Shown: positions 46,282-54,894 of the stretch, piece after piece
How positions within the stretch are numbered: position 1 is the first letter of the stretch
Layout of the letters: every line of letters starts with the position of its first letter
Source of the DNA: Astrocystis sublimbata
Taxonomy: Eukaryota; Ascomycota; Sordariomycetes; Xylariales; Xylariaceae
Reading direction: 5' to 3'
Assembly: GCA_022453515.1 (NCBI GenBank)
Contig: JAJNNY010000022.1
Location: 62,001 to 126,000, forward strand
DNA: 64,000 nt
The notes under the pieces: generated by a model
The model's database searches: none
The model's input: the letters and a program-made list of their open reading frames with translations, nothing else
Told to the model about the DNA's origin: nothing
Translations under genes and position numbers: made by a program

Positions 46282-46869
46282 TGTGAAATTGGAGGGGAGA
46301 TGTGTCGGTGGTGAAGGTAAAGAGGGACGTTGCTGGAGGTACGGTCGCGAGCTACTGTACGGTCGGAGCTTGGGTTGAGAATCAAGACGTCGGCAGGAGA
46401 CTGGCGGGACTGGATTGATTGGTCTCCGGCATGGTTCGATTGGACGGTGACGGAGAGCGTAGGTACCTAGGTAGGTAGAGCCGGCAGGTGACTGACAGCC
46501 TGACCCTGACTCAGCGCCTATTCCTCGGCTAATCACCCCCGAGCCAGCCGAGCTGCCCAGTGCCCAGGAGATATTTACTGGGATGTTACATTCGACATCC
46601 CAGCGCACTTGGACTCTTTGCGCTAGTACCGAATAAGTAGGTGGGATGCTGCTAGCAGGCGACCTAGGCAGGTATGGTACTGTACTTTATACTTGCATTC
46701 GCCAAGGTCTCCACGGTCTTTTTCTCTCGACGATCGGAGGCTCTCCCACATCATTGAGTCAACACGGCCGAGCTCAATGCCCACCACGACACCGCCCACC
46801 TCGCTATCACGGCAGAGGCTCTGCGCCCCCATCCAATATATCGCCTTGGCATGTGGCCGCTGAGCAGTA
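46282..46869. promoter_or_regulatory. Shared upstream region of two mitochondrial-function genes
   Basis: This 588-bp interval lies between the divergent Cox7-like and PPR genes. It contains one exact TACCTAGGTA palindrome (46464-46473) near the middle. Both genes serve mitochondria, so joint regulation is plausible but not shown. Confidence 0.45.
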
Positions 46870-49455
46870 ATGCGATTGGCGACCCGCGTGTTGCGAGATG
46901 TACAGCTGAAGCGGCCTCTCCCCGGTCGACGGGCCTCCCACCTGCGACCACGCTTGCAACCCTCTTGCAACGCCCGAGTCTGTAGCTCTTCGACAGCCCA
47001 CTGCTACGGCATACGTCGCCTGTCGACAGCGTCGCTTCCCGCTGCCGTTGCCGACTACGATTTGATTCACCCAGAGCTGCTGCTACCCTCCAGAGCATCG
47101 ACCGAGACCGCTGCGGCTTCGCCCCAACCCGACACGCGCAGTTCTCTCGTCATAGAGAGCAGGGACTTCAACAGATGGGCTGCCCTGCTGTCAGATCCCG
47201 CTCGCCTCGCCGTCGAGTCTGACTTCTTCCGAGAAGGCCCCGCAAAGCAATGGGCCAGTCGGTTGCTGGTCGACAAGTTCGAGAACCATGGCGATTTGGC
47301 CCTATGGGGCAGTCTTCTCGACTTCCAGATGCGAATCAATGGGCCCGCGGGTGTGGCGCACGTATGGAGGGGGCTCTGGGGTCGCAAGTCGCTGCACGAC
47401 GTTTCCAGCCCGCTAGCTGAGATGTTCTGGCGCGTTATGTTGGAAGGCGCCCTCATGTCCGACGACCCGTCATTCTTGGAGAATATATGGGTCTACAGCG
47501 AGTGGATGTACGACTTGCATCAAGTTCGGTGGCCACATCTTTACACCACCATAATCCGGCACATGCTCCGGACACATCAACACGAGCAGACTTTGAAATG
47601 GCACATACGCTTAATGCGCAACTTCTACCCCGGCCCCCATGAGTTTTCCAGTATCATCAAGGAGTTCGCCTTGGATAAGGAACTCTACCAGCTGCACACA
47701 CTCCCGACCCTCTACAAGACTAGCCCAGTCAAGGGTCTCTACGACGTATTGCTTCCCTACCTCTTCGACCATGGCGAGTCGTCGTCGGCGAGAACATGGC
47801 GACGCCATTTCATCCGACATGGCGAAGTCCCGCTAATCCCAGCGCCAGTGAAACCGTTCCTCCGGTTTTTGAAGGGCTATTATCCGGACGATACACTCAC
47901 CCCCGAGGAGGCCGCTGCTTTGAAGTTCACGCCCGAAAGCGTTCAGAGTGAAGTTCCCAATCTGACCAGAGAATTTGTGAATCGAGTCTACGGACGCACG
48001 TTCGGCATTACTGTCAAGAATTACAATGACCGGCTGGGAGCCAAGTGGTTTGCCAGCTCTTGGGTGAGTCTGGATGGAGCAATCGCAGCTGTATCCGCTC
48101 TTGGCATCGAAAAAATTGGGCCGCTGTCTCTTCAGTCGATTGCCCTGCGAACCGAGAATTCGGAAGATACGCTCAATCGCATCTCTCAACTTCGAGAGCA
48201 CGGTATCTCTGTTTTGGACTCAAACTACTACCAGCTAGTGCTTCACCTCGCAAGGAAGAAGGATAATGAACTTCTGTATGATCTCTTGCGAAGCGATCTG
48301 CATCCCGACGTGTTCGACGACATTAACCTTCAGACGAGGCTCGTCAACTCCGCGAAAGGGATATCGGACTGGCGAACAATGCGACTGCTTTTAGTCGCGA
48401 GACTCGTAGTATTCCAGCGATCGGCTCGGGAGATTGCGAATAATGTTCTACGGGTCTCCTTTCAACAGAGAAATCAAGATGGGGTGCTCAACATCCTAGA
48501 AGACATGAAATCCAGGAACATCCCACTCAACTTCGAAGAAGCAGAACACATCTATCAAAACTTGATCGACGACTACAACGATAGCCAGAGAATCTTGACC
48601 GCCGAGCCCTCAGCTTTCTACCTCTCCATCTTTCGACAACTAAGGACAATGGACGTTCCAGTACCCCTGAGTCACTGGAAGCTCCTCATTCTCAACATGG
48701 CGCGACAAGGACGCTTCAGAGACCTCGAGAGGCTCTGCGTCGAACTCGTTGACATGTACCGCGTCGCACCCTCGCAACGACCCGGGTTCGTGCCCCTGCA
48801 CATATGGGATCTCCCAGCCGACATGAAGGGCCCGCTCGCCGACGTCGAGAACCTATTAGGCGTGTACATACCGCAGGACATTTGGATCGGCCACAGCAAG
48901 CACCCGCTGCGGGAGCTCTTCGACAACAAGGTGCTCACCGCGGTCGTCGAGAGCGCCTTTGTGTACTCCCCAGGCCAGGGGTTCAGTTCGAAACATAGTC
49001 CCCAGCCTGCTCGCTCGCAGCCCCACATTGCGAAGGTCATACGGTTGTTGCGATTGCTGAGAGAGAGGGGCGTGTGGATCGCCTCCTATAAAATTGATTT
49101 CATCGTGACGAATTGTCTGGTCAATATCTACGGACCGAGACCCCCCAGGACGAACTCGGCACGGTCGATGAGGGCTGTGAATGTCCTGCCGTTACAGCAA
49201 ATGAAGACTCTGGTTGATATCTCGTGGGGACGCCCTCTGCTGAAGCCGTTGGATAAGCTGGCGATGATTGTCCATACGAGGAGACCGGGCGCCACGCTGG
49301 ATACGACTAAGCGCAAGATGGAGCAGATAGCACGAGAACAACAGAAAGAAGAAGACAGAAGAAGCTTCGACGAGTCCGAGGGGCAGAAGGAACTAAAACA
49401 GCAACAGGACGAAGAAGACAAAGGCTTTTACGATCATTTCCGCGACGTTAGATAA
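46870..49455 (+). CDS. Mitochondrial pentatricopeptide-repeat-like protein (861 aa)
   Basis: Intronless, 861 aa. The N-terminus is Arg/Leu/Ser-rich without acidic residues for the first 60 residues apart from one Asp (MRLATRVLRDVQLKRPLPGR), a strong mitochondrial presequence. The rest is a helical solenoid with paired-helix units typical of fungal PPR proteins, for example HQHEQTLKWHIRLMRNFYPGPHE, QRNQDGVLNILEDMKSRNIPLN and HWKLLILNMARQGRFRDLERL. The tail is a charged helix (REQQKEEDRRSFDESEGQKE). Such proteins bind mitochondrial mRNAs and control their stability, processing or translation. Which transcript is targeted cannot be read from the sequence. The exact orthologue (for example cya-5/Pet309 class) is uncertain. 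Confidence 0.8.
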   Translation: MRLATRVLRDVQLKRPLPGRRASHLRPRLQPSCNARVCSSSTAHCYGIRRLSTASLPAAVADYDLIHPELLLPSRASTETAAASPQPDTRSSLVIESRDFNRWAALLSDPARLAVESDFFREGPAKQWASRLLVDKFENHGDLALWGSLLDFQMRINGPAGVAHVWRGLWGRKSLHDVSSPLAEMFWRVMLEGALMSDDPSFLENIWVYSEWMYDLHQVRWPHLYTTIIRHMLRTHQHEQTLKWHIRLMRNFYPGPHEFSSIIKEFALDKELYQLHTLPTLYKTSPVKGLYDVLLPYLFDHGESSSARTWRRHFIRHGEVPLIPAPVKPFLRFLKGYYPDDTLTPEEAAALKFTPESVQSEVPNLTREFVNRVYGRTFGITVKNYNDRLGAKWFASSWVSLDGAIAAVSALGIEKIGPLSLQSIALRTENSEDTLNRISQLREHGISVLDSNYYQLVLHLARKKDNELLYDLLRSDLHPDVFDDINLQTRLVNSAKGISDWRTMRLLLVARLVVFQRSAREIANNVLRVSFQQRNQDGVLNILEDMKSRNIPLNFEEAEHIYQNLIDDYNDSQRILTAEPSAFYLSIFRQLRTMDVPVPLSHWKLLILNMARQGRFRDLERLCVELVDMYRVAPSQRPGFVPLHIWDLPADMKGPLADVENLLGVYIPQDIWIGHSKHPLRELFDNKVLTAVVESAFVYSPGQGFSSKHSPQPARSQPHIAKVIRLLRLLRERGVWIASYKIDFIVTNCLVNIYGPRPPRTNSARSMRAVNVLPLQQMKTLVDISWGRPLLKPLDKLAMIVHTRRPGATLDTTKRKMEQIAREQQKEEDRRSFDESEGQKELKQQQDEEDKGFYDHFRDVR

Positions 49456-49878
49456 GAGTTTCGCGGAGGCTTTGGGGGGTACGTGTATTCGCTTGAGAGA
49501 TATGCTCGGCCGAACCGTATCATGTAAATTAACCTTGTGTACACTACCTATACTACCCATATAGACGAGCGATACCCCCAAAATACGACGTAGACAATGA
49601 ATGATTCAAAAACTTCAAAAGTTCGTATGTGTGTGTATATGTATATATATGCATGCAAATCTCTCTTACAAAACAGAATTTCCGACTCGGTTAATCAGTC
49701 GTTTGTGCAGGCCGTATGTATATACGCGTACCTCCTGCCTCACTTATTAGATTCTACCTGTTGTTACAGAGCCAACCCTCATCAACGCTCTTCACGCAGC
49801 AGACTCCTCTTTCGTCCGCGCGTGTTGAGCGAGTATTCCATGTTTGAGTTTTAGTGCGGCCTGCCGAAGTTGACGCTA
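49456..49878. other. Intergenic region between convergent genes
   Basis: These are the 3' regions of the PPR gene (+) and the TLG2 gene (-). It contains a TATGTATATATATG-type stretch at about 49636-49652. No gene seen. Confidence 0.6.
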
Positions 49879-51197
49879 CTACAACCCAAGCCCGCCCGTG
49901 TCTCCTTGAGGTTTTCCCGGTGAATCTTTATTCTCACCACCCGCACCAGCACCAGCACCAGCGCCGGCGCCGGCCCCTCCCCCTCCGCTCCCCACAAACT
50001 TGGGTTTCAGCACTAGCAATATGATGGCGCCGGCAATGAGCAACAGCAAGAGTAATATCGCCTTCCTCTTCGTCGTCCGCTTCTGATACCCTTCGGCGAC
50101 GACGAGCTCCTTGTCGGCGGCTTTGACGTCGACGGCCATGCGCTCGACGTTGTAGTCGATGCGGTCGAGCATGGTGCCCTGGTCGATGACCATGTTCTGC
50201 AGGTCGCGGAACAGGTCGGATAGCTCGATGATGCCCTGCGCAATGTCCTCGATCTCGCGCTCGCGCTGCAGGATGGCGGCGTCGTTGCTGTGGAGCAACC
50301 GCTGGGCGGTGGTTTGTTGGAGGGCCGATTGCGAGTAGGACCGGTCGGCGTCGGATTCGAGGAGGGAGGGGTCCGAGGCGTAGGATGTGGAGGCCCCGGC
50401 GAGGGGCGTGCTGGCGCGGTCGCCGATGGGGGATACGCCGCCTAGGCCGGACATGCCGCGGAGTTCTAGGGGGGGTTACGGGGTCAGCCTTTCATTTCTT
50501 TCCTGCTCGTCGGGGGGAGGAAGAGGGGAGTGTAACGCACTCTTGAGATAAGCGCTCTGTTTCTTGCGAAAGCCGGCACTGGCCTCCTGTACCCGGCTCG
50601 CGAGATTGATCTGTATATTCTTGGCCATGACCTCGTCGGCCCGCGACATAGTGCCGCCCTGCTGTCCGTCGCGAACCATGCGTTCGACGCGCTGGATGCA
50701 GCGGTGGCAGTCGTGGAAGCCCTTGGTGATGTCCTGGGTCAGGCGCTCGATCTCGGTCTCCTCGGCGCGCTTGGCGTCCTCGTCGTTGAAGCCGGGGAGC
50801 ACGTGCTTCTGGTGCAGGCGCTCGAGGGTCTGGGACTTGCGGGCGATATCGGCCAGCAGGTCGGTGACCTCGTCGCTGACGTCGGCCCAGCGAGGGGGGA
50901 GGAGGTCCATCTCGATGACGGCATCTCCGTCGTCGTGGTAGTCGGCGGCGGACAGAAGGCCCTGGGTATCCTCGCCGCTAGCGTTTCCGAAGTCTGAGAA
51001 GGCATTCCCGCCGCCGAGTCCGGGGCCGGGCCCGTAGCGTGTCTTCTTGGCGGGATGGTGAGCGTAGGACTGGCGGTATGATATGTAGCTGGATGTCGGG
51101 TCACGGCGGGTGTCAGCGACAATGTGTCGAGGCTGGGCACGGCATGGTGTAGCTGTTCCGGTCATGAGACTTACAGATTGGTGCGGTCTCGCCACAT
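49879..51197 (-). CDS. TLG2: Tlg2/syntaxin-16-type t-SNARE
   Basis: The model has three exons, 51175-51197, 50541-51088 and 49879-50465, encoding 385 aa. The start MWRDRTNLYISYRQSYAHHP is the conserved Tlg2 N-terminus, where the Sec1/Munc18 protein Vps45 binds in yeast. An Habc-type helical region follows (LLPPRWADVSDEVTDLLADI, IERLTQDITKGFHDCHRCIQ), then the SNARE motif with REREIEDIAQGIIELSDLF and the zero-layer Gln in MVIDQGTMLDRID. One C-terminal membrane anchor is present (KAILLLLLLIAGAIILLVLK). The lumenal tail is unusual: a Gly/Ala repeat of about 30 residues after the anchor. Tlg2 acts in endosome-to-Golgi fusion. The gene is divergent from calmodulin. Confidence 0.95.
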
Positions 51198-52554
51198 GGC
51201 GGACCCTGAAGAGGGCGAAATGCGCCGCTGATTAGGTGCTGTTACTGTGCAGCCACTGGCAGGAGTGATGGTCAAAGGGAGAGAGAGATGGAGCGGGAGC
51301 TACGTGGTCGAGACGATGAGCTGGGGGCGGGCGGACGTAGTCAGATGTGCTGCTTGTTGTGTCACAGAGCGCGTAGCGACGAGGCGCAATGTAGTTCTGC
51401 GAGGAGAGTCGAATACACTGTACGATAGGCACTATCTAGGTAGTTTGACAGCTTCAAGCGAAGGAATGGCAATGGTCTGAAGACTGAGGCTGTATCGGTT
51501 TGATGGCTAGAGGTAGCATATGACAGCTGACGTAGGTAGCTTGTGGTTGGTTGGTTGCCCGTTGGTTGGTTGTTCGGCGTCGATGGGGGCAGTGAGGTCG
51601 CGAACGGCTCTCCTAGCCGGTGTTCGCCAAGCTGCCTTAGGTACCTACATACCTTAGGAGGTAGGTACATGTAGGTACTAATAGGATCCCTATCCCGCCT
51701 GTATCCTCCCCGGCCCCCCCTCCTCCCCACTGGACCACGCCCGCGAAACTCTGTTACAAAAGCCAGGCTCGAACGGGGTTATACTGCCCATAAAAGGAAG
51801 ACCCGTCGGCGTGATAGGCGCTGCAACTTGGACCTGTCACACTTTCATCATTCTTCGTTCCATCTGCCTAATGCAAACACGTAAGCAAGGCGTTCAGGCA
51901 AGGCATACTTGCCGTCCCTTTCCTCCCGCAAGTTGCGTGCCACGGTTCGCATGTGCAGGGATTGGCGACCTGTCTCTTGTGAGTTATAGGATTTCCAAGC
52001 TTTTGACAACCGCCAATAGATAGACTGTGTTCAATGCAGGTGTTGTTGCTCTTAGGAGGTACCTTAGGTTAGGTACTTAGATACTTCCTCTTTAGACGTA
52101 CGTGAAATGAGGTCCTTCCCAGGATTATGTTCGCCCGGTGTTCGCAGGGCCTGGGCCGCTGGTGCTGGACCTCCCTCCGCCCCTGTACCACCCACCTCCC
52201 CAGGCGCACGCTGGCACGGCATGTAGTGGGACCTCCCCAAGTAGGTACCTGAGATGCTGAGGTTGGGCTACATAGTAGCTCTATATTAGCGTGTCAGCCC
52301 TGTCCGGCTTGCATCTCCCATCTCGCTTTCACCTCTCGCCTATGTACATTTCAACCCCCCTCATGGCCCATTATTATTTCGACACGGTCCCAAGTTGAAA
52401 TCAACCAACTCTCCCCCATCTTCGATCTTTGACCTTACTCTCCTCCCCCCACCTTTGGCCATACTCTTAAATACGCCTCTGCCCGACTACCAATACCGTC
52501 GGCCTCCGTGACAAATCTCGACACATTCGCTTCCACCAACCTTCATAGCGCGCA
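51198..52554. other. Intergenic region between divergent TLG2 and calmodulin genes
   Basis: A 1.36-kb shared upstream region with GGTAGGTACC-type words at 51640-51680 and 52060-52090. The last 200 bp before calmodulin are pyrimidine-rich, with a TTAAATA element near 52467, a plausible core promoter. No gene seen. Confidence 0.5.
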
Positions 52555-53605
52555 ATGGTCAGTTCATCATCAGCCCTACCGCCTCTCAGGCTTCCCCGCC
52601 CTTGCCTGCCCCGCGCGCTTCGACAGCTCCGGTACCTCGTCCTTGCAGCGCCCTCACTGACCTAAACCTCCTATTCTAGGCCGACACTTTGACTGAAGAG
52701 CAGGTCTCCGAGTTCAAGGAGGCCTTCTCCCTGTTCGTAAGTCAAGTCCTCAAGCACAGCTTCCACCCACACACGCTCACACACTGCCCTGCTGCTACCC
52801 TACCACTTTCTATCCCTGGCCTTCCTATCTGTCCAATCGACCCTCGCTAACCTCCCCCTTAGGACAAAGATGGTGACGGTGAGTAACGCCCTGCACTACA
52901 TTCTCATGACTTTAGTCGCATACCTCTGTCAATTTCCCGATCGACCGTCTGTAGCCAACAACGCTATGCCTTCTGCTTCCTCCACGGGTGGTCTCTACGT
53001 CATGAGTATGGACACTGGCGCTGATCGGCCCTCGCGTATTAGGACAGATCACTACAAAAGAGCTGGGCACCGTCATGCGATCGCTGGGCCAGAACCCCTC
53101 GGAGTCTGAGCTTCAGGACATGATCAACGAGGTCGATGCCGACAACAACGGCACCATCGACTTCCCTGGTAAGGCCTTGGAGATGCCACGAGCAACACTA
53201 GACAACAGGCTGACCTCTTGATCGCGTAGAATTCTTGACCATGATGGCCAGGAAGATGAAGGATACCGATTCCGAGGAGGAGATCCGAGAAGCCTTCAAG
53301 GTCCGTCATCCAGCTCACTCATTCGTGGCCAAAGATACTAGCATAGGATTGACACGTTGGGCAGGTTTTTGACCGTGATAACAACGGGTTCATCTCCGCC
53401 GCCGAACTCCGCCACGTCATGACCTCCATCGGCGAGAAGCTCACAGACGAGGAGGTTGACGAAATGATTCGCGAGGCCGACCAGGATGGCGATGGCCGCA
53501 TCGACTGTGCGTCTTCATGTCCAACCATGCCCAACCAAGATTGTTTCTGGCTAACGTTAGTAACACACAGATAACGAGTTTGTGCAGCTCATGATGCAGA
53601 AGTAA
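52555..53605 (+). CDS. Calmodulin
   Basis: The model has seven exons, 52555-52557, 52680-52736, 52863-52878, 53043-53168, 53230-53300, 53365-53506 and 53571-53605, encoding 149 aa in exact frame. The first coding exon is the start codon alone and the third is 16 nt. The four EF-hand loops are complete: [36 protein letters not shown] and [12 protein letters not shown], linked by the central helix [13 protein letters not shown]. The protein begins [20 protein letters not shown] and ends FVQLMMQK. It is the universal calcium sensor, acting on calcineurin and CaM kinases. The many short exons are a known feature of filamentous-fungal calmodulin genes. Confidence 0.98.
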
Positions 53606-54434
53606 AAACCCAGTCGGGACCCGCAGCGCAAAATTTCATAGCCCCCGATTCATACCCCCAATACATACCATGACGCGCTCATTGTCGGTTGCTTTACGCT
53701 TAACGCCGGAAAGTTGGAGCAGGAGTTGAATTGAGTTGGGCTCGTGTTTTCGTCTCATATTGCTGTGCCATGTTCCCGTGAGAGAGCACGGAGCCCTGTG
53801 ATCAAACAATGTGATAATTGTCTCTTGGTTTTTGTGGTTGTGATCAGATATTAATTTCTCTATTGACATCTCTGGGGACATGCGCGTTTCCAAGGAGGGG
53901 CCCTGCTCCCCTTGTCCCAACCTTAACCTTGACTGCTTTATGCTTATCACGCCGCCCATTTTCGGCTATGCTTGTTCTGACGTCGTATTGCCCTCGTTCC
54001 TACAACTGACCACACCCATTGGCAAGTGAAACATTGGGCCACCTCAACCAAGAGGTTGTTCGGGTAGTATTCTCCTAAGGAAATGCCTAATTAACTGTGT
54101 GTGGTGGGTGATACTGATCTTATGTCGGGAAACAACTTACTCCGGATATTATTTTAGTAACATTTCTAGGTAGTTGACTATGTGGTTCTCATATGTTTCA
54201 TGAACAAATTTTGGGAAAACCAAGTCATGTATATCTAGGTCTATGTCTTTTTTTTATAAGATTATAAGTGGGAAATAGGTGTAGTTAAAAAGCTAAGTTA
54301 ATATGTTCTACTTTACTTCTTCTTATTAATAGCATAATGAAAGTAGCTTAGACTAGGTAGGTAGCCTGCTTGTAGCTACTATTAAACTATATATAAATAA
54401 GGAATTTATTATGCTAAAAATAAAGAAAATATAT
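53606..54434. other. 3' region of calmodulin and AT-rich block
   Basis: After the calmodulin 3' end the sequence becomes strongly AT-rich (about 54090-54434), leading up to the tRNA gene. No ORF is convincing. The AT-rich block could be a decayed repeat. Confidence 0.5.
54423..54434 (-). terminator. Pol III termination signal of tRNA-Arg
   Basis: A run of T on the minus strand (plus strand AAAGAAAATATA) lies directly after the tRNA 3' end, which is the usual RNA polymerase III stop. Confidence 0.55.
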
Positions 54435-54520
54435 AACCCGACGCGAGACTCGAACTCGCAATCTTAGAATAACCAATAATTTATAGAAGTTCTACGCGTT
54501 AACCATTACGCCAGCCGGGC
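54435..54520 (-). tRNA. tRNA-Arg (anticodon UCU) with a 13-nt intron
   Basis: On the minus strand the sequence folds as a full cloverleaf. The acceptor arms are GCCCGGC and GTCGGGT (seven pairs with two G-U). The D stem is GCGT/ACGC, the anticodon stem TAGAA/TTCTA, a five-base variable loop AGATT follows, and the T arm is GCGAG TTCGAGT CTCGC. The anticodon-stem loop is 20 nt long instead of 7. Placing the intron at the canonical site after position 37 leaves the loop C-T-TCT-A-A, so the anticodon is TCT, reading AGA codons. The 3' CCA is not encoded. Confidence 0.92.
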
Positions 54521-54894
54521 CTAAGAAATTGACGTCTCTGGTTGGTCGCAGCTTTTTCCTCATTATATAGCAAAGTCTCGCGCATGCGGGGCACAATGGT
54601 AGCCTTCGTCTTCATGAACCCTTATACACACATGTACCTAGGTGGGCCCAGTCGGTTCCTGCTATGGGTTTAGCGACCATGACGGCATTCCGCTTTCGCT
54701 AGACCGGGTCCCCTACCTCACCATTTTCTGATCCCAGCTCCCGATACCGATGCCTTCCGGCTCACACCACCGAAACCCCTCGACAAAACGGCCTCCCCCG
54801 ACAGCCACAGCGCCTTGAGAGCGACCATGCCACAGCGCACAGCACCCACTGCCCGGACGAAGACGATACTGTCGCAGTAAGCCTCCCTCCAACC
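54521..54894. other. Intergenic region upstream of the ABC transporter
   Basis: This is the promoter and 5' leader of the Mdl1-like gene, and the upstream flank of the tRNA gene. The reading frame on the opposite strand (54718-55335) is a shadow of the transporter's GC-rich presequence. Confidence 0.5.
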
